From NCBI GenBank assembly GCA_027579435.1, contig JANBPK010001184.1, positions 1-10,017 of the forward strand: a stretch of DNA of 10,017 bases. The letters are read 5' to 3'. The position numbers and the translations under genes are program-made. Shown here in pieces: positions 1 to 8,053 of this stretch. This stretch comes from Candolleomyces eurysporus (taxonomy: Eukaryota > Basidiomycota > Agaricomycetes > Agaricales > Psathyrellaceae). Within the stretch, counting starts at the first letter, position 1. Every line of letters starts with the position of its first letter. A model generated the notes under the pieces. The model saw only the letters and a program-made list of their open reading frames with translations. It ran no database searches and was not told the origin of the DNA.

Positions 1-955
1 TTGGTGAGATGAAGGAGAGTAGATGCGGTGGCGGAGATCAAATCGCATGAATGGAGGAGCGTCCGGCGTCCAACTTGAAGTTTGACGAGAAAGGCGCAAA
101 TTCTCATGAGATCGGATAGGTAGAGCAGTTTGAACGCGGGCTTCGCTCTCGTCAGCTCGCCTGCATTCCCAGTGGCGAGGTGGGAAACCCGGGATATTAT
201 GGATTTAGCGAACTGGGTGGCTTTCCGAGGCGAAGACGTCAAGATGTCGTCGAGAACGGCCCTGCCGTCCTCATGGTTAAAGACAGCCTCAAGGAGGCAA
301 GAAGTGGAACGGGGTCCGTTGACTGTGCTTTCCGTGCGCAATCCCTCGTAGAAAACATCCTGCAACATCCAGATTGATAGAATGGTCTCTACGCACATGC
401 GCGAGGTCAGGATCGTATCCCGTAGCGTGTCGTTACTTTTGAGCAATGTTGAGATGAGGACGCTGGAAACAGCATGGTGGTATTCACACTGGCAGTTTGT
501 TTGGCTGTGGAAGAACGTAATCCATTGGAATATGTGAGGTTGATACTGGAGAAATAAGGGAAGATGGGGCGGCGGCAGCTTGAGGTGTTCAGGTAAATTG
601 AGTTTTTGGCGATGCTGGAATACGAAGGCTATGATTTGTAGGGCATAGCTGGCAGCGTCGCAGTTCAAAACTGCGGATTGACGGTCAAGCCTTCGATCAG
701 GATACGGTATACGCCCGGAGTCTAAATATGCCATTATGGCGGAACAGACTTCGAGGTCCGTGTCTCTGGTGCGGTCAACAAGAAACTTCAACTTGCTAAC
801 GTGCATCGCTGAGCCTGCTTTGACCTTCTCGAGCAACTGATGAGAGGTTGTAGTCAGAGGCAAAATCGCAAAAAAGAGTGGTTTGAACGTACCGAGTTTT
901 TCTCAGACTGCGAGCCCGCTGAAACTCGCGAAAATTTGGAATTGGAAGCTGGCAT
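1..955 (-). CDS. N-terminal part of a MYND-finger-family-like protein, runs off left edge
   Basis: Two exons are visible: 955-893 (21 codons) and 836 to the left edge (278 codons, no stop). They are joined by a 56-nt intron 892-837 with donor GTACGT, a CTGAC/CTAC branch region and acceptor CATCAG, phase 0. The first exon is polar (starts MPASNSKFSR). From residue 22 the protein is a continuous run of amphipathic helices: KVKAGSAMHVSKLKFLV, then the stretch YLDSGRIPYPDRRLD, then an LPPPHLP...HIFQWITFF segment at about residues 110-130. I recognise the order helix, 'L(D/S)xxRIPxPxxLD', helix, 'W/P..HIF.WI.F' from the N-terminal half of a large Agaricomycete family that ends in a MYND zinc finger. 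That finger would lie beyond the left edge, so the assignment is inference. Codon use is strongly coding-like and the frame is open for 836 nt. The start is the first ATG before the intron; an upstream exon is possible. Confidence 0.72.
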
Positions 956-1193
956 GCTGAGCTGGGTTGAACGCCAAATGGTGGAGGAGTTGAAGTCGAA
1001 CGAAATTGTAGACGTAGCAGTGCAGGGTCACCCAGCTTACCCGATTCGACAACGACCGCCGTTGTACACTCGGACGGTGCTGAATTCAGTTGACGGCGGC
1101 GCAAATGCCTCACTCTCCGGGTTCTAGTTTATAGTATGTTGCTTGGACCATTTAGGGCCATTTAAGACGTCTAACCACTGAAAATATGAAGGG

Positions 1194-1199
1194 TTTATT
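1194..1199 (-). terminator. Candidate poly(A) signal AATAAA
   Basis: On the minus strand AATAAA lies about 33 nt beyond the TAG stop of the zinc-knuckle gene ending at 1232, the usual distance for a polyadenylation signal. It also sits in the 276-nt gap that must hold the promoter of the next minus-strand gene starting at 955, so the two genes are closely tandem. I see no clear TATA box for that downstream gene. Confidence 0.4.
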
Positions 1200-1231
1200 C
1201 AAACGACACGGGTAGTACTATTTATGGGAAA

Positions 1232-2390
1232 CTAAAGTGAGGATGCTCTGTGAGCCTGAGAGGCACGAATCATTTCTAGCAATGTTGGAACATCTGGTAG
1301 CTCGTCGTCGTCGTCTTCGATTTCGATTAGCTGGTCTTCGACTCCCCATTCTGTGTTCGTTGTGTTGGCGTCATCTTCGGAGGTTTTGGCTCGTTTCGGA
1401 CAGCGATGGGAGTATGGATAGCGGTGCTTGGCCATGACAAATCCGCACTGCGCGCATTGAATGAACAGCTTCCAAAACTCTGATGCTGGAAGCCCTTCGT
1501 CGTGTAGGGAGTCAATCTTCGTTCCGATCTCTTCTATTTCCTCGGGAAAATCTTCGCGTATTCCTGTAAGGTAGTGAGACCTGTGTAAGGTTGTGTAGGA
1601 GATAAAACTCCATCTACTCACTCTTCAGCTCATTTTTACTGCGTGAAAAGTTTGGATCATCAGTGTGAGGGGTAAATATTCTGCGGAGACCTGTTTCAGG
1701 TCCACGGAGAAGCCTGTCTTCTTCGCTTTCCTCTTCCAGGAAGTCCCACATGCCTGGTTTCAAAGGCACCCCTAACGCTTGGATAAATGTTGCGATAAGG
1801 CTTCGTAAAAAGGGAAGCACATACTTCGTTTGTTGTATTTTTTCGACAGCAACACCTTGCAGGAAAAGAACTTTTCTAGGACAACTAGACATGTTTCAAT
1901 GCCGGTTCCCAAAGGCAAAATAGGAGAGTTGGTGCTCACCGAAGTAGCCACAAGACTCTTCCCGGGCGCACTCAGCAACCCACTCTCCGACGAAAGGTCG
2001 TCGGTTGGGGTCACCCAGATTAGTGCTCACGGATTCCAAGAGATGGATTCTACTCTCAGTGTACCCTAGCGTATCGTCCAGATATGCACAGAGACAACAT
2101 GGGCCGTAGAAGAAGTGAGTGAGCCTATACCCCACCAGCTCATCTGGTGGAATCCGGGCTCCGTCGTCATCGGCAGGCCTGAGTAAAGATCTTGAGCGGT
2201 GTAACACAAGATAAAACACAGAAACGCACCATGGCCACAATCTGAGGTCGTTCTGTTGCGCGGACCAATGAAGGATGTAACCAGGGGTCAAATTGTCGAA
2301 AATAAAGTGATGAGCTGCCTCGACAACCCGACGCAGCATTAGGTCGAGCCGACCAGCACGAACGGATGGAGGTGCCTGATAGAGCGTCAT
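1232..2390 (-). CDS. Unrecognised basidiomycete protein with C2HC zinc knuckle and acidic tail
   Basis: Five exons join into 313 residues: 2390-2230, 2178-1940, 1884-1825, 1771-1622 and 1563-1232. The introns are 51, 55, 53 and 58 nt, with donors GTGCGT, GTGAGC, GTATGT and GTGAGT, and acceptors CTCAG, TCTAG, GTTAG and TACAG. Phases agree at every junction. The N-terminal two thirds are hydrophobic-aromatic and probably a folded helical domain (for example VVEAAHHFIFDNL and RLTHFFYGPCCLCAYLDD). Near residues 240-258 there is C-x2-C-x12-H-x-C (C240, C243, H256, C258; H250 is an alternative ligand), a probable zinc knuckle. It is followed by a basic patch PKRAK and an acidic run (EIEDDDDE). I do not recognise the family; orphan proteins ending in such a knuckle are frequent in Agaricomycetes. 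A nucleic-acid or protein-binding role is only a guess. The start ATG sits about 90 nt below a TATA box. Confidence 0.7.
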
Positions 2391-2476
2391 GCTAAAGATG
2401 CTAAGAATGTGAGTAATTTTATGGAAACAGAGTTATCGTGAGCAAGAGTATGAGAACAGAGAGATGAGCAGAGTGA

Positions 2477-2485
2477 CTTTATATA
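2477..2485 (-). promoter_or_regulatory. TATA box of the zinc-knuckle gene
   Basis: The minus strand reads TATATAAAG, close to a consensus TATA box, about 87-95 nt upstream of the ATG at 2390. The leader between them is pyrimidine-rich and has no other ATG. This supports the chosen start and implies a 5' untranslated leader of roughly 60 nt. Confidence 0.5.
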
Positions 2486-2501
2486 TGTGCCCAATACCGA
2501 T

Positions 2502-2807
2502 TTACTGGCTCGCGTCCGCTGATTGAGATGTGACAAGCCCATAGCGGTGTATGCCATGTTTATGAATTTGGCGTTTCAAAAGAGTGTTTGAAAAGGCATT
2601 AGGGGTGGCCGCACCGTGACTTCCTTCCGCTTTGTCGAGTTTCAACGAAGCGACGTCGGCTACTTGAGGGGCAATGCGCCATTGAACATTCCTAGCAATT
2701 GCAGGCGACACTGGTGTAAGACGTCGAATCAGCAAGTACTACAATACTGGAGTGAACTCGAGCTTTACCTGCACTTGCTTACCTTGCTCGGGATGACTTG
2801 GATCCAT
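2502..2807 (-). CDS. Weak candidate small two-exon gene
   Basis: Exon 2807-2783 (starts MDPSHPEQ) and exon 2710-2502 can be joined by a 72-nt intron (donor GTAAGC, acceptor CACCAG), giving 77 residues ending in TAA. The product has no recognisable domain, transmembrane segment or compositional bias beyond a basic middle (LLKRQIHKHGIHR). The intron is longer than all others in the window, and a second donor (GTAAAG) inside it would give 58 nt but lead quickly to a stop. The stop lies only about 20 nt from the TATA box of the next minus-strand gene. It may equally be non-coding. Confidence 0.2.
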
Positions 2808-3248
2808 GTTAATGTTCAACAGTCGATCGACAGAGCTTCATAACGTGATCGACCGCCCGGTTGCAAAATAAAAAANTGCCAATCACACTGATTGCCATCA
2901 TTGATCGATGTTTGACGGCAGCCGCTCTCGGCCAATTGGACCATATACCCTATCCTTATTCGTGAACTTGAACTTAGAATTGGCTTCCCAATTTGCAGGT
3001 GCTGGCAATATTCTTGCGGCAGTGTTTTTCATCAACCGAGGCTGTTCGTTCATGGGGATTACTTCAATGTAATGAAGCCCCCTCCGTCAATGAAGACATT
3101 CAAGCTATTGAAACACCAACATTCTTGAAACACATTCGCCGAGCCCGAGTAAGGCAGCATAGCTTTATCCTACTGCGTATACCTATTAAAGCACGGATAT
3201 TGTTCACGCAGAGCCAACATTAACCTCTCACCCTACGCAAGAACTGCC
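2808..3248 (+). promoter_or_regulatory. Upstream region of the DUF6698-type gene
   Basis: This gap has no convincing gene. It holds a CCAAT box at 2879-2883, a palindromic GGCCAATTGG-like element around 2931-2939 containing CCAAT on both strands, and a weak TATA-like TATTAAAG near 3183. An ambiguous base sits at 2876 after an A-rich run. A plus-strand open frame at 2993-3223 has ordinary non-coding composition. I infer that the promoter of the gene starting at 3249 lies here, but no element is decisive. Confidence 0.35.
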
Positions 3249-4761
3249 ATGGCCCCTAACAAGGAGAACCGACGCCCAGCAACAGCGTCTGCAGTGCCGT
3301 CGAATGAAGACATGAGGCGCCAACTTCTTGGCAAACGGAAAGCTGCCAGTGATTCGGATGACAGCAACCGTGACGAAGACGGTGAGGTTGGGCCTCAATC
3401 AGAAATCACCCCTCAAGCAAAGATGTAAGTTCTTTTGAGTATCTCGTGCATTTATGTCAAGCTAATGACGGCTTTCCTAGCGTCAAGTCAGACGTTTTGG
3501 TATCATACGGACGTCACTTCAACCGTACAATCCACCCGTTCTGCGACTTGAACACCCTTATAGTCGATGGACAGACGCGCGTAAACGAGGTCATTTTACG
3601 CGGAATCACCATCGAAGCACTTTCTCTGCGGTACGTCATCCCACGCCTCTTTCTTCCTCAACCTATTCTTAAACATAAACTCCATAGAGAACAGCGCGAA
3701 CATGGTCTCTTTCTGCAATTGATACAGCTGGTCCCAGGCCTGGATGCCCGTCTCTGGGACGAGAAATGTACTAATGATGATAGGAAATATATTGCAGATA
3801 CGGTGAGTCTCTGTAAACAGTTACATTGTGTAATATTTGCTCATCCATCGATGGTTAGTTGGGAAGGGGGGTGAGATCAGGGCGTGCAGACGATGCAAAG
3901 GGTCTGAAACCAGTAGTTATAGACTGGGTTACGCCACTCAACGGCATGCTTATCCCCCCCGTTGGTACGAAATAAGAAAGAAGGCCGCGGGTTTCATCAT
4001 GATGCGACAGGGAAGTACCTCTGTCCAACAGACTACAATTGGAACGACGATAAGTAAGTCTCTCGTTCGTCCTGATTTCCCGATCCCACAACGCTCACGA
4101 TGGGGTACTAGTGATCGAAGGAGATTGCGGAAAGGAGAGATCATTCCCACACCTGGACAGTGGCCAATCTTTCTGTACGAAGACCTTAAGTTCAATCCGG
4201 CAGACCCATGGGAAGGTCTTCTAAAAGGTCACCTCGTAGTGCAGGCCTATAAGCACATCTTCGTTAGTCCCAGCTCGGCCGATGGCGAAACTCGGGCAAC
4301 GAGATCGGGGAATGCAGCGATTCACGGAATGAAGAGCGTGACTACTGCTTCGTTGGCCTATGTTGCCATGATGGTAAGCCCGTCATTTCGATCCTTTCTT
4401 CGTACGGCGTCCTAATGCGCCCACAGGTTCGGTTTTCCTTAAGCGCGTCTGCTTCGTTCATTAAGAACGATAAGATGATGGAACATGAGTCCTTCTTCAA
4501 CACTCTTCTTGAGTTTTTAGAGGATGAGAACGAGGGGGATGAGGTCAGCCAACTCTTAGATTGGTGGAATCAGTGCGTATTCTTGTTTTGCCGCACCAGC
4601 ATCGTGAAGACTAATTTTAGTTGACAAGGCTGATATTCCCGGCATACTTCACATTAGTTGGAAATGCGAAGGTTCCCCAGACGTCTGCTCTTGCTCAGTT
4701 GAAGCAACGACGCCGCAAGATCTTAGGATCAACCCAGCCCGCGTCTGATGTGCCTGCATAG
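3249..4761 (+). CDS. DUF6698-type basidiomycete protein, seven exons, with frameshift
   Basis: Exons: 3249-3424, 3481-3630, 3688-3802, 3859-4053, 4112-4373, 4427-4572 and 4629-4761, with introns of 53-58 nt. The intended product is about 391 residues, allowing for one extra base. Residues 1-58 are polar and disordered (starts MAPNKENRRP). The rest follows the pattern I know for the DUF6698 family: GRHFNRTIHPFCDL (about 69-82), QLVPGLDARL, KPVVIDWVTP, GRGFHHDATGKYLCP, GQWPIFLYEDL, DPWEGLL, AYKHIFVSPSSA, ATRSGNAAIHGM, SLAYVA and LLDWWNQLIFPAY. The molecular function of this family is not known to me. Exon 4 is broken: the seven-C run at 3954-3960 shifts the frame and leads to TAA at 3973-3975, giving a 185-residue truncated product if real. 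For intron 6, acceptor TAG at 4620 is too close to the branch point and gives a stop, so CAAG ending at 4628 is chosen; it restores WWNQLIFP. Confidence 0.85.
3954..3960 (+). other. Frameshift site: run of seven C in exon 4
   Basis: Upstream of this run the family-like frame reads ...WVTPLNGMLIPP, and downstream it resumes one base later as VRNKKEGRGFHHDATG. Six C in place of seven would keep a single frame and a family-like join (IPPLVRN). This is either a true one-base insertion that inactivates the gene or a homopolymer sequencing error. Every other exon is intact, with conserved splice sites, which favours a very recent event or an error. Confidence 0.75.
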
Positions 4762-5043
4762 CTCGAACATTTATACAATTTCTCTGGCTCCCATCATCTC
4801 GATTTCTTGCCCGCAGTAGCTCATCTCCATCTTGGATCTTGCATATAAAGTCAGGCATGTATTCACAGACACGCATTACTACAAATAAATAATATCTTGG
4901 CCGAACGTACAACAAGCGAATGTCCATTGTATATGTGAGGGTGGGTGAGAGCATAGAAACCGGAACTCTTGACAAGAAATAAATAATAGCGCGGTGGCGA
5001 AAATTGACGTGTCAGCAACTCGGGCTGTGCAGGGTTCCTTGGT
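4762..5043. other. Short gap between two convergent genes, with poly(A)-like signals
   Basis: This 282-nt gap separates the ends of the DUF6698-type gene (plus) and the small helical gene (minus). AATAAA occurs on the plus strand at 4884-4889 and again at 4978-4983, each within a nearly identical AAATAAATAAT block. The first, about 125 nt past the stop, could serve as the poly(A) signal of the plus-strand gene. Nothing else is seen. Confidence 0.35.
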
Positions 5044-5573
5044 TCAGACAATTGTAACTGGTAGAGTTATTGATGGCAGTCATAAAAAAAAATAATGAGT
5101 TCGACTTACTCCCCCTGACAGCCTGCTGCAGGAACTGAACTGCAGGAACGTGCTGATTGCTCGAGTAGTATTTGGCTATCGCTGCCAGTTCTCCGGACGA
5201 GAAGAGGTAACGGTCGTAGACCCTCCTTCGATGCTCCTGTTTCTGCAGCCGCTCGCGATCTATATTTTCTTGCAAAATATCCAATTCGTATAATTCTTGC
5301 TCAATGAGGGAGAGCTGCAGGCAGTTGGTTGCATGATCTTGAACTATAGTTCGAATAACTTGATAATAATCACGGCTCTCCCACCAGCGCTTGGACTGGG
5401 TAGAGGACACGGGATCATCGACGTCAGACGAGTCCTGTTTGAAGATGGTGAGCGGTGTTAGGCACTGGGACGACGATAACACGTACGATATTTGGCGCCT
5501 TGCGCTTTCCATGGGCCTTCGAGGTCACGGGTGTTGCACTGGTAGAACATTCGTTGAAGTCGGCCACAGACAT
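5044..5573 (-). CDS. Small unrecognised helical protein, three exons
   Basis: Exons 5573-5487, 5434-5110 and 5057-5044 join into 141 residues. Both introns are 52 nt: the first has donor GTACGT, branch CCTAAC and acceptor AAACAG; the second has donor GTAAGT and acceptor TACCAG. The ATG has a good context (ACCATGT). Residues 1-29 are polar. The middle is rich in charged and aromatic helix formers (SKRWWESRDYYQVIRTIVQD, then a LIEQELYELDILQ stretch, then REREQ-like charged helix) and probably forms a coiled coil or helical bundle. The last exon adds only four residues (ITIV), so the 3' end is the least certain part; reading through the second donor would extend the frame instead. I do not recognise the family. 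It shares a 320-nt upstream region with the divergent gene at 5894. Confidence 0.55.
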
Positions 5574-5893
5574 GGTAATTGGAAAAGAGGCAGAGTTGCA
5601 ACTTGGGCGAGGTTTGGGAAGGAGGGTGACCGTGGCAATACATAAAGGTTTCGGAGCCACCCGCCGCAGCCCGCCGCACAACACTACATGGAGGTACCAA
5701 TACCCAATTCGGGTCTAGCGGAGACGTGACTCGCTGAATGTTCGTAACTGAATGAACTCTGTCGGTTTTCCTTCTTAAAAGGCGACGCATACGATGAGCA
5801 CCTCGTTCGTTCGTTCTTCCTTCCTTTTTCTCTTTTCTTCTTCGACCGTAATACACCTCATCGTTTTACGGTCTTGATTTATTTATTATATTT
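5574..5893. promoter_or_regulatory. Divergent promoter region
   Basis: This gap lies between the minus-strand gene starting at 5573 and the plus-strand gene starting at 5894. On the plus-strand side there is a long pyrimidine-rich tract (about 5813-5845) and then an AT-rich TTTATTTATTATATTTA segment directly before the ATG, an arrangement often seen at fungal starts. No clean TATA box is visible for the minus-strand gene. Open frames that cross this gap on either strand look like chance. Confidence 0.4.
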
Positions 5894-7194
5894 ATGTCTC
5901 CGCCAAATCCTAAGCGTAAGCCGGTCGCACAGCAGCCATCTCTACCTGTAGTGGAAGAGGGACAGCCTTTCCTTACTCTCATCGTGCGTATAAATGCAGC
6001 CCTACACCTTATGGCTCCGTACTCATGACCATTTAGAATCCTCAACAGTATCAGTCCGACCCACAGAATGCTAACCTCAATCGAACCAGGACATACGCGT
6101 CGACCCTTGCTGCCGACGCGAATGCGCTGGTTGACACCGTGCTGCGACAAACCGCAGAGGATCTTGTTGCAACGTCTCCGACCATATCGATGCCGCCTTG
6201 TTACGCAGAGGTGGACCCACAGACCTTTAGTTTTGAGGACTCACGCGCCGAGGACCATCCACGCGCTGAGGAGCATGGGGGTCCATCAGGATCCAGTAGC
6301 TCTCGCTCTCCGCCGCGACCCGAGCCTTTGAGACGTGATATCCCGCTGCTCAACGCAGAGGCTGAACGCGTCGCGTCTACGTCTTCGGACCAGACCCTTT
6401 TTATCACGCCTTCCCGATCCTCACTTGACCTGTCTCAGGGCGAATCTGCGACCGGGCAGAGCTCTCCTGTAAGCAATAGCTATCCTTCTTTCCAAATACG
6501 TTCTCTGACCACCCGTCATTAGCGTTTTCCTGGCCTTGAGAGGGTCGGAGAGGCGATTCAAAAATTTGGTCGTCGTGGCAAAAAGCGTGTGTCTTCCTCC
6601 ACGCCTCCCAGGACTTGGACGATTGAAGGCGATGACGACGAGACTGCTGAGAGCAGCAGTCCACTTGCTTCTCGTGTTTCAAGCCCACCTGCAGTTCCTC
6701 GTCAGCGTCCGCAAAGCTACCCCTCTGAGAAGAGGCGTCCAGTAATTCTATCGCCACCAGAGGGACCTTCCACTGCACCTGCATCTTCCTCTGCCAGTGC
6801 GAGCCTTGGCGCCTCGATCCCCAACCCTCCCTCTTTCGCTCCTGCTACTCCAACGATGATGCAGCCCTATTTGTTCAATAGCATGCCAAACGCCCCTGTC
6901 CACCATGGTATGACGCCCCAGTTCCCCCAGGGTATGATGCCCCAGTTCCCCCAGGGTATGATGCCCCAGTTCCCCCAGGGTATGATGCCCCAGTTCCCCC
7001 CGGGCATGATGCCGATGCCGATGTTCCCTCCCTTTCCTCAATGCCAACAACAACACCAGCTCCAAATTCAATTGTTGAGCATGCAGAACTTGTATTCGCA
7101 GATTTTCATGCATCTTTCTATTATGGCTGCCATTTCTCAACACCCTTGCCACTGTCCGGTGTGCCAGCCGCGCAACAGGCCAGCTTCAGACTGA
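5894..7194 (+). CDS. Unrecognised Ser/Pro-rich disordered protein with GMMPQFPQ repeats
   Basis: Three exons, 5894-5983, 6037-6468 and 6523-7194, join into 397 residues. Introns of 53 nt (donor GTGCGT, acceptor TTTAG) and 54 nt (donor GTAAGC, branch CTGAC, acceptor ATTAG) are both phase 0. The second keeps frame but ends in TAG, so failure to splice would stop translation. Residues 31-80 contain the only helix-like part (ASTLAADANALVDTVLRQ). Most of the rest is Ser/Pro/Glu-rich and likely disordered. A basic patch KFGRRGKKR (188-196) could be a nuclear localisation signal. Residues 303-334 are four tandem octapeptides GM(M/T)PQFP(Q/P), followed by Met/Pro/Phe-rich and Gln-rich sequence, a hydrophobic segment (MHLSIMAAI) and a Cys/His cluster HPCHCPVC at 381-388. 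I do not recognise the family; a scaffold or transcription-related role would be speculation. Confidence 0.72.
6907..7002 (+). repeat. Four tandem 24-nt repeats inside a coding exon
   Basis: Four units start at 6907, 6931, 6955 and 6979. Units 2 and 3 are identical; unit 1 differs by one base (C for T, Met to Thr) and unit 4 by one base at its end (Gln to Pro). A degenerate part-unit follows at 7003. The period is a multiple of three, so copy-number change keeps frame. The near-identity at silent positions points to recent slippage or unequal exchange. Confidence 0.95.
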
Positions 7195-8053
7195 TGGAAG
7201 GCATGTAAGGTGGTAGCTTCGGGGTTTCGGCACTTTTGGCTCTTGTCTTGTTTCCCTTTTCCTTTTTCTTGTTCTCCTACATTGTACATGTCCATTGACT
7301 CTCTCCTAGCAAAGGTATACCCTCGCATTTTCTTGTAGCATCTAGCCCATCTCTCGGTTTCCTTGTCTGCATTCTTGACACTGTTGATCACGACGCTCAT
7401 TCCCATCTCTCTCATCACTATGGACTCATCAACGCTATATGTTGTAGTGTTTGCAAGTATACGTAGCCTGCTCTCCCATGTACCGTATGTTTCTACCATG
7501 TACATATGTAGCCTTCATGATCGCAATTCGCAAATAGATCTTGTACTGCTTCACTACTCTGCTGACTNTTCTTTCTCTTGGCTATGGACAGGCTGACTGA
7601 GCTTCGGGTAAATGACCACATAAGCTTTAGTCGTACTTTCCGGTTTTCCGAGCAGGTTCACGAACTTCGGATTAGCTGCCCGATATTGATCACTGCTTCC
7701 GTTCCTTCCAATTCTGGTCATGTCAACGCTTATTGACTTAGCGGATCGCTCATCAATTCTCGAAGCCACCAGCTGCTTCGTGAAGCCTTCCACTTAGCGA
7801 ATGTCAGGGCGAATTCCCTTGTAATGTGCACAACTCCCTCCAGCATCGTACCTCGCCAGGTCAGGCATGCTGGTTAGACTTCAAATAGTATGACTGCGTT
7901 TCAGATACGCTCGCGAGACCTTCATGAACTTAAAGTGCCGTCGCAGAACCGTCTTACTCAACGTTCTTTCGTACTCTAGGGCGTCTGCTTAGTTGACAGT
8001 CAGGGATAACTCCAACTCTTATATTTCCCTTCCTTCAAGAAGATCTCTTTTAA
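7195..8053. other. No convincing gene; 3' untranslated region and possible retroelement debris
   Basis: The first 150 nt after the stop at 7194 are pyrimidine-rich and probably the 3' untranslated region. Open frames here are short and lack coding composition, including a minus-strand one at 7554-7793 that spans the N at 7568. From about 7980 the text (CTTATATTTCCCTTCC) looks like the promoter part of a fungal LTR, but I cannot find matching LTR ends, so this is only a suspicion. Confidence 0.35.

Noticed and set aside
796..1113. Minus-strand open frame of 105 codons
   Set aside because: It reads through the 56-nt intron 892-837 in another frame; its end is out of frame with the long downstream coding exon.
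840..1127. Plus-strand open frame of 95 codons
   Set aside because: It lies opposite the first exon, intron and promoter of the minus-strand gene at 1-955, which has clean splice signals and long coding continuity.
1896..2390. Minus-strand frame taken as a complete 164-residue protein
   Set aside because: It reads through two introns and ends on a TGA inside the second. Splicing joins it in phase to three more exons.
3837..4415. Plus-strand frame taken as a 192-residue gene
   Set aside because: It reads introns as coding and follows the wrong frame before the C run and in the later exons; only the spliced gene gives DUF6698-like protein.
5458..5856. Minus-strand frame of 132 codons, rich in Arg
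   Set aside because: It crosses the divergent promoter and the first exon of the small helical gene in another frame, and has no protein-like pattern.
6907..7002. CRISPR-like array
   Set aside because: The 24-nt units are contiguous with no spacers, lie in a coding exon and keep the reading frame.
6748..7152. Minus-strand frame with repeated GELGHHTL units
   Set aside because: It is the antisense shadow of the 24-nt tandem repeat in the plus-strand gene.
7554..7793. Minus-strand frame of 79 codons
   Set aside because: It spans an ambiguous base, has no recognisable pattern, no splice-supported extension and no clear promoter.
7800..8053. LTR of the Ty3/gypsy element
   Set aside because: A TATA-like and pyrimidine-rich stretch is present, but no TG...CA ends, second copy, primer-binding site or polypurine tract could be identified.
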